64,000 bases of DNA, taken from the NCBI GenBank assembly GCA_024529925.1, contig JAFEUB010001796.1, positions 62,001 to 126,000 of the forward strand. Direction: 5' to 3'. This DNA comes from Ophthalmolycus amberensis. Lineage: Eukaryota; Chordata; Actinopteri; Perciformes; Zoarcidae. Below the pieces are notes generated by a model. It was not told the DNA's origin. It saw only the letters and a list, made by a program, of their open reading frames with translations, and did no database searches. Below, piece after piece: positions 1 through 11,198 of the stretch. The position numbers and the translations under genes were made by a program. Numbering within the stretch: the first letter of the stretch is position 1; each line of letters starts with the position of its first letter.

Positions 1-502
1 GCTTTTACATAACCGCAAATAAACGCTTTCAATGCACCGAGCGTTCTTACGAGACCAACAGTCAAATTCAGTGTGAAATATGGTCACAATATGTATGTAT
101 TATTGTCATCGATTGCTTTCACTGCAACGCCAAAAACATGAAAAAAACATGTGATATATTAACTGTAACGTTAGCCATTAAGCTAACGCAGCTAGCAATA
201 TCCCTACGCTGATATATTATATTAAAGCTAAGGCAACAAGCTCATAATCACCCAAAAATACAGTTATTTTATCACTTAACGTATGTTATGTTGAAATGAA
301 TATAACACCAACAGTGGCTTGAGTCTGGACCTTTAATATTAAAGCTAGCTAGCGTGTCAGCATTTAACGCTAGCAACAGATTGAGATGTTATGTAAACAA
401 GAAACACGGGGAATAGAATCTACTTAAACTAGGCCGCGGTTTTTAAATGTAGCTTAGCTCAGTGAGCTAGTTAGCTAAATAACAATCGATACAACAACAT
501 AC
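1..502 (-). other. Start of oaz1 intron 1
   Basis: AT-rich sequence left of the exon 1 donor. It holds several GCTAGC/TTAGCT tracts of the kind common in teleost repeats. I see no coding exon or RNA gene in it. Confidence 0.5.
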
Positions 503-621
503 CTTTCACGTTCAGGTGTATTACTTGATTGCTCAATAACAGGCATCTCGGATAAGTTTCTCTCTTTTTCTCTAACAAAACAATGACTATTCAAAATCGT
601 CTGTAGGTTAGATTTAACCAT
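503..621 (-). CDS. oaz1: Ornithine decarboxylase antizyme 1, exon 1 (partial gene)
   Basis: Antizyme binds ornithine decarboxylase, drives its ubiquitin-independent proteasomal degradation and inhibits polyamine uptake. The minus-strand ATG ends at 621 and opens a 39-codon segment starting MVKSNLQTILNSHCFVREKE. This closely matches the conserved antizyme-1 N-terminus (MVKS-LQ-ILNSHCF-REKE), and differs from antizyme 2. The exon ends with ...PEREAG-type codons and a consensus donor (AG|gtatgt) at 503, phase 2. Only the start of the zero-frame ORF1 is present. The polyamine-stimulated +1 frameshift site and the ODC-binding domain would lie left of the window. The gene is head-to-head with the small gene at 1.5-3.1 kb. 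Identity rests on about 20 conserved N-terminal residues plus teleost synteny next to amh. Confidence 0.85.
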
Positions 622-750
622 CCGGCCAGCGTCCAACACCAGCGGCTCTGTCGTCTCCCTCCTCGCCTTGTGCTGGAGTCAGAGAGCTGGCAGTCTGCAG
701 TATTTGTGAGGGGCGTGTCCTGTCCACTATAACGTGTTACTGTGCACATA

Positions 751-758
751 TGACGTCA
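751..758. promoter_or_regulatory. Palindromic CRE (TGACGTCA) in the oaz1 / jsrp1-like head-to-head promoter
   Basis: A perfect 8-bp cAMP-response element consensus lies 130 bp upstream of the oaz1 ATG, inside the ~0.9 kb separating two divergently transcribed genes. A TATA-like run (TTTAAAATATATAA) sits at about 767-780. The motif match is direct; CREB/ATF binding is inferred. Confidence 0.45.
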
Positions 759-1541
759 CGAGCCTCTTTAAAATATATAAGTCATTGGAACTATCTGTCT
801 CTGAATATTTCATTTAATGATGAGCATGGGCTACTTTATATCCCTGTAGTGCAGAGCGGCAGCCACCTCTCATTTCACTCTACTGGTACTAAACACACTG
901 GTAAGGTGTAATAGAGTCGCTCTGTTCTGTTCTTCCCCAACAGGGCAAGATTTATAGTTTCATTATTTCATCGCATTTGTTTTGTTAGCAGTGGAATACA
1001 GGCTAAAGCTGCTTGTTATACTCAACTTATAGTCTAACTGCTGGTCAGTATCAACAGTCTCAGTCCACACTGTGAGTGTCATTTTCCTTTTTTTCAACTG
1101 CTCTCATCTGTGCCTGTCAATCAAGAAGCAAAGGAGCATGGTGCAGGCTGTGGAAAACTCCGTCTCTGCTGAAATCACCATCAAAGCAACCACCTAACTT
1201 TCACGTCAATGGTGAGACACAACAGACGGGTCAAATCAGGTACGTTTCTTTTTTTTCTCCTGTTCAGATGTTCATATAAAACGAAACTCTTAAAATCATA
1301 TTTATCTTTTGCAACTAGCTGCAGGTGATTATTTTAAGCCGTCCAATGTCGGACCGTCTGAAAGAGTAGCCACACAGGCACAAACATTGTAAAAAAAACG
1401 TAGACTTTCAGTTGGTTTTATGCTCGACAGAAACTTAATTTCTCATCTTAATTTACAGCTTAATTCCGGATCCAGCTTTGAACTTAAACCTCCACCTACA
1501 GGACTCTAGAAGCGAGAGTTGGAACATCTGAACCCATCACA

Positions 1542-3146
1542 AGTAAGACATAATGTCAAAAACACTGAGTCATTTCTACGGCAACTAGCGTCTGACTCGT
1601 TTGTGTCCGTCCATAGTGTCTTATGAGCGCATTCTGTCCATCGAAAATTTGAGCGATGTTCCAAATCCATGGAAAGGATTCACCATGAACCGCTTCTTAG
1701 TGCTGGCACTGGTCCTTCTGCTCGTGAGCTCCGGGGTCAGTGAAGTGCACGGTGAGTCACACAAAGTATGTAGATACTGTACCTCTGCTGCCTCGGTGTA
1801 TTATTCTATTAATTTCAATACCACACTGGCTGTGAGATTCTTGTTCTCCTCTGTTAAAGCCAGCAGGCCTTCACTGTCTTTTGATATGTTTTTGTAGATG
1901 CAATGGATTCTTTTGTTGAGGACACAGGTATCATGTCTTTCCTTGGAAGTCTGCAGGATGGTTCACTATATCAGGTAATGTCTGTCTTTGTAACACAGGT
2001 AAAGGGTTCTTTGAATTTGTTCAGGTTTTTGTGGAGTTCTATTGTTTAACTCAGATACAGATCAGTGGAGGCCTTTGTTTATGTTCAGTTTGAAGATACT
2101 TCACACTGAATGGTGAGATTATCTCATTTTAATTGCAGCAAGTGAACAGAATGAGTAGTCACTAACTAGCAGTAGGCTGACGTTTAGTGTCGCAAAGCCA
2201 TCTTCTCATTAAGCTCATAGGGGGTTTATTTCAAAATGTAACAACTAATAACGACACCCTGAAGTATCCATTTGTTTGGCTGAGAACTTAGTGCAGTGAT
2301 GAGCAGCAATATCGCGCTCCATTTCTTTGTTATTTTACGTTTTTTCAAAATTACCTTTTGGGGCTTCAAATAGTCCACTTACCTTCATGAGCGAGACAAC
2401 ATTTAGGTTTGGTTATGCCAGATTAATGCCAGAGTAATTAGCAATACACACACCAACATTTGTGCAGAACTGGTACTTGATCCGAAATGGACTTGGGGGG
2501 GTATTACATCTGGATGATCAACGGGGACCAGTAACTAGACAGGTGCGCTGAAAGACAACAGGTGTTACAGATGTTTGTTGTCTCAGTGGAAGCTGTTGTT
2601 GAGCTGTTTTCAGAGGGCTCAGAATCTCTGATTGCAGATCAAGCACTATTAAGAGAACAGCCACAATGCTTTGCAAGTATGACTACATTTCATTGCATCA
2701 TACAACTACAACAAGGTCACAACTGAATATATTTCTGACAGTGAAGTAGCTCCAGGATCTGTCGATCGGCTATTCAGTCGATTGGCAGACTTGAACAAAT
2801 TCAAGAATCAAAAACTATTAAATTATAAAGAATTATCACTCTATTTAAGGGTCGATTACCCTTTAAATACAACTGAATACTGGCAGACATCATCAAATCT
2901 AACCCTTGAAGTGACTCTATAATAAAAGATATTTAAATCTTTCCTGTTATGTAGTTGTATATAATGTGTGTGTTTGAGGCATCACATTTTGACCCAGGCT
3001 GTTTGTTGTTTCCTGCTGTCCGTCTCCAGATTTCCATATGGGACAATTTCATGTGGTGGTGGGGATCCGAAGAAGTCGGAGCGATAAGAAGAAGAAAAAA
3101 GCCGATTGGCAACAGAGCAATCCTGAAACCCAAACCTAAAGAATGA
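1542..3146 (+). CDS. Small single-pass membrane protein, possible jsrp1 (JP-45) orthologue
   Basis: Proposed coding exons are 1542 (A of a split start codon), 1617-1751, 1898-1974 and 3030-3146, giving 109 aa with consistent phases (330 nt including TGA). All junctions are GT-AG. The 5'UTR exon (about 1459-1542) has an in-frame TAA before the split A|TG, which favours that start; a second ATG in good context (CACCATGA) lies at 1685. The protein has a short N-terminal segment, PWKGFTMNRF just before a hydrophobic segment (LVLALVLLLVSSGV), an acidic stretch, a WWW motif and a Lys/Arg-rich tail (RRRKK...KPKPKE). Human JSRP1 sits between OAZ1 and AMH and has a similar Pro-Trp...Asn-x-x-LVLA membrane segment followed by a charged luminal tail. 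JSRP1 couples the L-type calcium channel to calsequestrin in the muscle sarcoplasmic reticulum. The match is short and the tail is much shorter than in mammals, so the assignment rests mainly on synteny. Using the 1685 ATG instead would give an 86-aa secreted-looking peptide. Confidence 0.5.
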
Positions 3147-3154
3147 TTTGTATA

Positions 3155-3160
3155 AATAAA
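3155..3160 (+). terminator. Polyadenylation signal AATAAA of the jsrp1-like gene
   Basis: AATAAA lies 9 bp past the TGA stop, with overlapping AATAAA copies immediately after and another near 3202. This fits the 3' end of the plus-strand gene. Confidence 0.5.
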
Positions 3161-4087
<927 letters not shown>

Positions 4088-4500
4088 TTAGCGGCATCCA
4101 CACTCCTTGGCCACCATATCTTGTTTCATGGTGAGGTAACTCCCTTGTTCGTTCACTTCCACCACATCCAGGCCATCGTAGGCCAAGGGCACGCAGCATG
4201 GCGCCCGCTCGTCCACGTTCGCGTCCCCGCTCCGGATGTAGGATTTGAGCAGGACGACGTGGTTGACGGGGTTGGTCATGGGGAAAGCACAAGCGCCGTG
4301 GCAGTTTTTGATGTCGAGGACCGCTGGAAGGCTGAGGCTCTTTGCGAGGGACACGACGAGGCTCTTCAGAGCACACATGTTGGTACTCACTGGGTTGTTT
4401 GGACCAGCTCTGGTGGCCCGCAGTCCTCTCTGCACCTCATAGACACGGGCCACCGTCTGCAGGGCCTTCAGCAGAAGAAAAGCACGGTACTGACAGTCTC
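4088..4500 (-). other. amh: amh last exon: mature TGF-beta domain
   Basis: Encodes residues 397-533. Possible processing sites RGLR and RATR lie at about 421-427. The seven-cysteine TGF-beta pattern is complete: MCALK (C439), NCHGAC (two), APCC (two) and the terminal ECGCR (two). The motifs NCHGACAFP, NVDERAPCCVP and MVAKECGCR are characteristic of teleost Amh. The acceptor used is cag|GA at 4500, which gives GDCQYRAFLLLKALQTV across the junction; an alternative AG five bases upstream would break the frame. Confidence 0.92.
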
Positions 4501-7500
4501 CTGTTCTAGAGGTAACAGAAGCACCAGTTAAAAAGTAATGCAGGATCTTGATACCAAAGAAATGTATGTCAGACATTCATTTATAATGCAAATACGTGAT
4601 TATACTGGGATTCCCAAGCAGGGGCTTCATCTGCAGGGTGTATGTGTGGAAAGACTAATTCAATAAGAATATAAATTTGATTTGATTTAAATACATACAG
4701 TATAGACGCATATTGGGTCCGCTGACGCCTCAATATAATGTGTTGCAATTAAAAATGCATGAAAATAATAAGACGTAAATAAGTGTTGTTCATCACGCAC
4801 AGAAAACAGCTGCATTGCTTTTATTTTTACGTTTTCTCTCTCAATTTACATACGTTCGTATGTTCGTGAATGTGTGCGATGGATATTACATATGTATATT
4901 TGTTTGGATCATTATTCCTGCTGCAGATGTTTCAGGTGGAGCTCATTTTAACTCCTTTATACACTGTTGTTCAGTTTGGGTAGTTAGGAAGGGTTTGAAA
5001 AATTGTGCAAAGTAACTCGTAACTAAAGCTGCCAGACAAATGCAGTGGAGTAACAAGTACAATATTTCCCTCTGAGATGTAGGAGTGGAAGTACAAATTT
5101 GAATAAAATGGAAATACTTCAGTGAAGTACCTTGAATGTGTACTTAAGTACAGTACTTAAGCAAAGATACTTAGTTATATTCCACCACTGATCATAACGT
5201 TTACTCTTAGTATCACAGCTTATCAAAACCATACAAATTGCTGCGTTTTATAAAGGTGAAAAAATTGCCCATCCCTGAATTATATGAAACATTTTGTGAC
5301 ATCCACTTTTACATCAATTTTATATGGTTAAATACACACTTGGAACATGCTGTAGATTAAGGATTACTTGAATTAATCTGACAGGGCTGTGGGTTTGAAT
5401 GAACACTGCTTTAGGAGACTGTTTTCTTGGACACATCACCTGCTGCCGGTTCCTTCATCGGAAACGCACAAAGGTTCTTGAGCCTTCCCAGCCTCTCGGT
5501 GGCTCTCTGACCCACTTGCTCCTCCCGTATTACCGTCGTTATCTTCATCACGCTCTGCTCCAACCTCTGCTTGAGCTCCTCCAGCAGCGCAGGAGAAAAG
5601 GCCAGTTCTCCACGGTGCACCGGAAACACGGAGCCCCAGCTACCGAAGGAGAAGATGGTAATGGAAGAGGAGTTGATCAGTCCCGCCAGCAGGGTGTCGC
5701 TGGAGGATAAGCCCAGCGTCAGGGGAGGCAGGGACTGTAAGGAGTCCAGCTGGACCGGAGAGGACTCACGGTGGACCTGAGGCAGGACGTCCCCCAGGAA
5801 CCGCTTCAGCTCACAGAGGAAGGGGGTCTGTGAAGGGGCCAGGGATGAACTATGATGATATCTGAGAAAGAGAGTAAAAAAAAAAAATTGCTGAGCAGTC
5901 TGGTAATAGTCTGCTAACATTTCAATCGGGAACATAAAAGCCATTACAACCTTGAATCAGTTCCTCTTTCACCAGAGAAAAGCAGAAGCGGAACCATGCT
6001 GATGTTACTTCCTGATTTTCCACCAGTAAGGATGTCTTTTAGGCTTTGGTCTGCAAAGAGGGGATGTGAGGAGGGTGCTAATGAAACAAATCATATCATA
6101 CTCATGTCATATCTTACTCATGTCATACTCATATCTTACTCATGTCATGTCTTACTCATGTCTTACTCATGTCATGTCTTACTCATGTCTTACTCATATC
6201 TTACTCGTGTCTTACTCGTGTCTTACTCGTGTCATGTCTTACTCGTGTCATGTCTTACTCATGTCATGTCTTACTCATGTCATGTCTTACTCATGTCATG
6301 TCTTACTCATGTCATGTCTTACTCATGTCATGTCTTACTCATGTCATGTCTTACTCATGTCATGTCTTACTCGTGTCATGTCTTACTCATGTCATGTCTT
6401 ACTCATGTCATGTCTTACTCATGTCATGTCTTACTCATGTCATGTCTTACTCATGTCATGTCTTACTCATGTCATGTCTTACTCATGTCATGTCTTACTC
6501 ATGTCATGTCTTACTCATGTCATGTCTTACTCATGTCTTACTCATGTCATGTCTTACTCATGTCATATCTTACTCATGTCATATCTTACTCATGTCATAT
6601 CTTACTCATATCTTACTCATGTCATGTCTTACTCATGTCATATCTTACTCATATCTTACTCATGTCTTATTCATGTCATGTCTTACTCATGTCATGTCTT
6701 ACTCATGTCATACTCATATCTTACTCATGTCTTACTCATGTCTTACTCATGTCATGTCTTACTCATGTCATGTCTTACTCATGTCTTACTCATGTCTTAC
6801 TCGTGTCTTACTCATGTCATGTCTTACTCATGTCATATCTTACTCATGTCTTACTCATGTCATGTCTTACTCATGTCTTACTCATGTCTTACTCGTGTCT
6901 TACTCATGTCATGTCTTACTCATGTCATATCTTACTCATGTCTTACTCATGTCATGTCTTACTCATGTCTTACTCATGTCTTACTCGTGTCTTACTCATG
7001 TCATGTCTTACTCATGTCATATCTTACTCATGTCTTACTCATGTCATATCTTACTCATGTCTTACTCATGTCATGTCTTACTCATGTCTTACTCATGTCT
7101 TACTCGTGTCTTACTCATGTCATGTCTTACTCATGTCATATCTTACTCATATCTTACTCATGTCTTACTCATGTCATGTCTTACTCATGTCTTACTCATG
7201 TCTTACTCATATCTTACTCATGTCATGTCTTACTCATGTCATATCTTACTCATATCTTACTCATGTCATGTCTTACTCATGTCATGTCTTACTCATATCT
7301 TACTCATGTCATATCTTACTCACGTCTTACTCATGTCATGTCTTACTCATGTCATGTCTTACTCATGTCTTACTCATATCTTACTCATGTCATGTCTTAC
7401 TCATGTCATATCTTACTCATATCTTACTCATGTCATATCTTACTCACGTCTTACTCATGTCATGTCTTACTCATGTCATGTCTTACTCATGTCGGGGGAT

Positions 7501-8546
7501 TGTGACTCAACAGAAATGCTCCATTTCTGGGGAACGTTGCCATCTGATGCTTTTCCCGTCAGCATTATGTACAACGTTTCTCCTGAGATGCACACAGTCT
7601 GGAAAAGACAGGAAAACAAGAGTAATGTCTGTGACGAAAATCATACGCAACAGATTCAGGAACTTCAGTTTTCCGTTCATCAACACAAGGCCTTCCTTTA
7701 CCTGTGCGTCAGGATGCAGCGACTGACTCGTGAAAGTGACGACCAGGTTTCCTCCAGTGGGGGGGCTTTCAAACGCCAAGAGCAGCGCAGGGCTCAGCCC
7801 GAGCAGAGGGGACTGTGGGAGGTCAAAGGTCAATATGAGCTTCCCTCTCTCGTCTTCCTCTGCCAAGAGCACTGATGGAGAAAACAAGACATGCTGTAAG
7901 ATATAGACAAAAAAGCATCCAAACCGGTTAATGTATTGCGATCAGAGAGCGCTCACACCTCCAGTTGGATGCAGCACCTCCAGTCCGCGTCTCTGGTTTC
8001 GGCTCATTTCTTTTGCAAGCTGTAACAAGACCGAGCCTGACGAGCTATCAGACACAGTGCAGATTCCAAACTGAGTCAAACTGCGGTTTGTGAGTTCACC
8101 GTCACTCCCGACAGCTTCACGCAACTCCGCGAAAATGTCGTCCACAAAGCACGGTGCATTGTGGGGGCCGTGATGAGAGACCGTGGAGGCTGATGAGGCC
8201 TCTGTTGATGGGAAGGTGTGCTCTGCATTAAAAAGAACACATTACAGTATGCACTGAAAAACAAGATTAAAGCAAGGAAGCAGGAACCACATGCAAACAA
8301 TCCGAAAAACACGAAATGAGATGAACAAACAAAGAGCACCCTAACATAGAATGAAGGCATTACACAGAATTGCATGAATATTAATGCACAAACTCTGAGA
8401 GGTTTTGAATTGTGCGGAGTCTGACCTGTCACTGGGGGGTCGTGGGCCGGGATCAGCTGCAGTCCAGGTGAGGCCGGCAGGGCCACACAGAGCCTGGTGC
8501 AGCAGAGCAACAACGCTCCACAGCAGAAGAAATCCAAACACAACAT
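4088..8546 (-). CDS. amh: Anti-Mullerian hormone
   Basis: Secreted TGF-beta family ligand that signals through Amhr2 and controls germ-cell proliferation and gonadal sex in fish. Exons (minus): 8426-8546, 7959-8222, 7702-7871, 7487-7598, 5951-6050, 5440-5861, 4088-4500; total 1602 nt, 533 aa, all phases consistent. The start at 8546 was chosen over an overlapping frame (8553) because it gives the family-like signal peptide (MLCLDFFCCGALLLCCTRLC) and joins exon 2 in frame. Exon 2 carries NAPCFVDDIFAELRE and exon 3 TFDLPQSPLLGLSPALLLAF of the AMH N-domain. Exon 6 contains FLCELKRFLGDVLPQ and the SLPPLTLGLSSS core. Exon 7 holds the mature domain. The exon 4/5 junction reads SPDM-N-QSLKDIL, as in teleost Amh. 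Intron 4 is filled by a minisatellite of splice-donor copies, and intron 6 holds a transposon fragment. The exon 5 donor (AAG|gttgta) is weak. No inactivating lesion is visible. Confidence 0.95.
5011..5190. mobile_element. Truncated MITE-like repeat in amh intron 6
   Basis: Carries the 3' portion of a widespread percomorph element: GTAACTAAAGCTGCCAGACA, then TGGAGTAACAAGTACAATAT, ending TTCCACCACTG. A related, nearly full-length copy lies at 36.2-37.5 kb in this window, so the family is internally supported. Family class is not certain. Confidence 0.6.
6091..7493. repeat. Minisatellite of tandem 5' splice-site copies in amh intron 4
   Basis: About 1.4 kb composed of two interchangeable units that read, on the amh strand, ATGAGTAAGACATGAC (16 bp) and ATGAGTAAGAC (11 bp), with single-base variants (GTAAGATAT, GTAAGACACG). 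The core GAGTAAG is essentially invariant and I estimate roughly 100 copies. The last bases of amh exon 4 (GACATGA) and its donor (GTAAGA) are the outermost unit. The opposite end decays into unique intron sequence about 40 bp before the exon 5 acceptor (ctctttgcag). No unit contains a plus-strand stop, so three plus-strand frames stay open across the array; these are by-products of the repeat. Confidence 0.95.
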
Positions 8547-8768
8547 CCTTCACCGTCTGTGCGTGTGCGTCTGTGTGGTCAGACCTTTCTCAGTCGCTTG
8601 TTTTGAATGGGTCAAGCTCACGAGGAAGGGAGTTGTATCCTCCCACCTTCCCTTCTCACTAACTGGGGAACACGCTGCCAAAGTAGGAATATCAGGTGTC
8701 CTTGATGAGACGGGATTCTATTCGAGTTGTTTGCTGCACAGAAACGTGCTTGTTTTTCACCTCAAGAA

Positions 8769-8960
8769 AGGCAAGGCAAGTTTATTTGCATAGCACATTT
8801 CAACAACAAGGTAATTCAAAGTGCTTCACATAAAACCATTAAAAGCATCAAAACACAAGGCAAAAGAAAAGGAGATTTCAAAAACAATTAAAACAATTAA
8901 AAAACAGTGTAAGAAATAAAATGCAGTAGTAAAATGCAGGTTGAAGTCTGATAACGCGAG
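8769..8960 (+). mobile_element. Teleost interspersed repeat (GGCAAGTTTATTTGCATAGC type)
   Basis: The segment GGCAAGGCAAGTTTATTTGC followed by ATAGCACATTTCA and TTCAAAGTGCTTCACATAA is a sequence I recognise as recurrent in fish genomes, usually as the tail of a retroelement. The boundaries and class are uncertain. Confidence 0.5.
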
Positions 8961-9299
8961 AGAATGAAAAGCAAATAGAAGGCAGATACCGAACCTCCCT
9001 AATGGAGGTGATGAGGACTCATATCAAGGGAGGTTAGAGTGCACTCCTTGTAACTTTCTCATGAACAGCGCTCTGTCTAAAGCAAAAGAGATACGAGGTG
9101 TTTTTAATCCTTCATGGGGAAATGTAGAAAGGACGCAGATGAGTTATAAGAACGACGGAGCAGAGCAATGCTCCGAAGTAAAAAAAAACAGAACTTGAAC
9201 TGCAATTAGTGCAAAACTAAAACTACACAAGATTGTATCTATTGTATAAAGCATCTAGTTTAAGTACTGCTTTGTTGACAGTTATGAGAAGATTATGAA

Positions 9300-9835
9300 G
9301 TACTTTATTTGACAGTTAGCTTAGCTTAGCATAAAGACTGGATCACTGATCCAGCAGCACATCTAAAGCTCACTATGCTTATTATAAATTCTGTCGAGGA
9401 CAGCAAAAAGTGAAAATGTTTTAACTTTGGACGACTTGGACTGGACTTACTGATATCGTCTGCCTGATTCCATGTGAGTGCAGCACAATCAACACATTAC
9501 CGTTTATCAAATCCGCACAGAACCTGCAGTGGCGACTGCAACAAGTTGTGGTTTTACATAAAGTTATCAGCCGGACTATTTCTCGGCCAGAAGCAGTGAC
9601 TTTCTGAACTGCGCCCTGTCAAGAAATAGTGCGGCTCATGACCAACCCTGTGTAAAACAACAACATCCTTACAATTCAATATGTCGTATTAAACAAACTA
9701 ATACACTGAATAACATGTTATTTAGTGAGCTTTAGAGGTGCTGGTAGGTTGATTTTTTTTTTAAACTTTTGAACAGCGCCAAGCTAGCTGTTTCTAAGCT
9801 GTTAGTTTGGCTAAGCTTAACAGACAAGTGGTATC
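9300..9835. mobile_element. Percomorph repeat with inverted arms
   Basis: The left arm (about 9310-9385) contains TTAGCTTAGCATAAAGACTG and CAGCACATCTAAAGCTCACT. The right arm (about 9715-9830) carries the same order in reverse complement: AGTGAGCTTTAGAGGTGCTG, then GTTAGTTTGGCTAAGCTTA. The centre includes TGTGGTTTTACATAAAGTTA and CGGACTATTTCTCGGCCAGA, which I recognise from a common percomorph repeat. It has no coding capacity. Confidence 0.55.
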
Positions 9836-11198
9836 AATGGAAAGAAAGCAAATATGCGTATTTTCCTAAATATCGAACTCGTGTCGAAGTTTTTTGAATT
9901 GAGTTTTCAGTTAGTCTGAAATAAATTCTGTGGTAAACACTGAAGAAACGATATAAAATACGTCAATAAATACACCTCTGTGAATTTTTAAGCGTTAATG
10001 TGTCTAAAAAAAACAGCTGCTAACAAGTAGCTACATGAGTCATCCCGCTGACTGGTCCACCTTCACGGCCTCGTTGAGTAAACCCGCGCTTATGCGACCT
10101 CGTTTATAGCCCGACGTTAGCTTTTTACTTCTGCCGATTCACGTTTTAAAAATCATAAAAGTGTTCATTTGTAATCTTGTTTGGACAAAACGCGTAGTAT
10201 AATGTTTGCCACGGAGCTGATTTTCTGGAATAATCCAAAGGAAAATTCCTATTGGCGTTTTTAAAAAATCCTTGAACAGAACTCCCTCACCCTGGTGGGC
10301 CATACCAGCATTTGCGAATGTGACGACAGAGCTGAATGAAACGATATCCTTCAGGCACACGCTATCCTAATGAATGTGTACAATGTATTTTTCTCTCAGG
10401 GGAGGACCAGAGAACAAAGTCCTGCTCCCAGAGAGGAACGCAGACATCCGATTCCCTTCAAAGAGCCGTCACTCCCATCTCTACCCTCACAGCTGCGGCC
10501 TTGTTTTGCAGAGGGTCAAGGTCTCGGTGCTGTTTAGTAGCAGTGTTTCCCAAGAGATGACGCCAAGGCTCATTCTTGTACATCACACAACTTCAGTGAG
10601 GAATGACAAGAACTGTTCACCACTCGTGTTGTGAATACAGTACTTAGTGGAACATTTCTTGGCAGGTACGACATCCTCCTGACAGCAATGGGAGGTTATG
10701 AGTCTAAACTGTGGGAGTCAGGGCTCGCACTGAGGAGCATTTCAATTAAAACATCACATAATCTGATGCAACTCCCGACACTTTTTCTTGGCGGTTTCAT
10801 CCAACATCCTGTGGGCCACGATGTCGGGGCCCCATCAAAGTCTTTTGATTGAAAACTACTGTGGATATTTTAATGTACGAGTCCAAGTGGAAACATTCAC
10901 CGCACGGTTCCGTTACACGGAGGTCCGGCTATTTGTGGAGAAGCAAAAATGCAGCAGTACTCATTAAAAATAAATCCAATTTGAGCTAGTTAAAACATAT
11001 CTGTAGGGTGGAAATATTAAGCTTATTATGATGATCATAACCAGAGATGTGCTGTATTTTTGCTTATATATTTCACAATAAAACTAATTTGCGGTACAAA
11101 CTATGTGTAAACTTCACCAATCTTCTATGAGAGGAAATAAATGGATCAGACATAAATGCCACAACACACAAGAAAATTCAAATATTATATGAAACATT

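Larger units (their letters stand above)
8547..11198. other. Intergenic region between amh and dot1l
   Basis: Holds the amh 5'UTR and promoter side and at least two interspersed repeats (8769-8960 and 9300-9835). No open frame with recognisable homology was seen on either strand. An SF-1-like half-site (TCAAGGACA on the minus strand, 8697-8705) lies ~150 bp upstream of the amh ATG. Confidence 0.5.

Noticed and set aside
4501..4505. Alternative exon 7 acceptor (ctctag) 5 nt upstream in amh
   Set aside because: Would shift the frame relative to exon 6; the cag at 4501-4503 restores GDCQYRAF.
4121..4531. Plus-strand ORF of 136 aa
   Set aside because: Antisense shadow of the amh TGF-beta exon, which matches the family in full on the minus strand.
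6091..7493. CRISPR-like array
   Set aside because: Direct repeats without unique spacers, in a vertebrate intron; it is a minisatellite.
5996..7875. Three overlapping plus-strand ORFs of 479-577 aa rich in SYSCHVLLM repeats
   Set aside because: All three frames are open only because the minisatellite units lack plus-strand stops. The frames run into the antisense of amh exons 3-5.
8341..8553. Alternative amh start at 8553 (MKDVVFGFLLLWSVV)
   Set aside because: Looks like a signal peptide but is in the wrong frame to join exon 2. The 8546 start gives the family-like N-terminus and correct phase.
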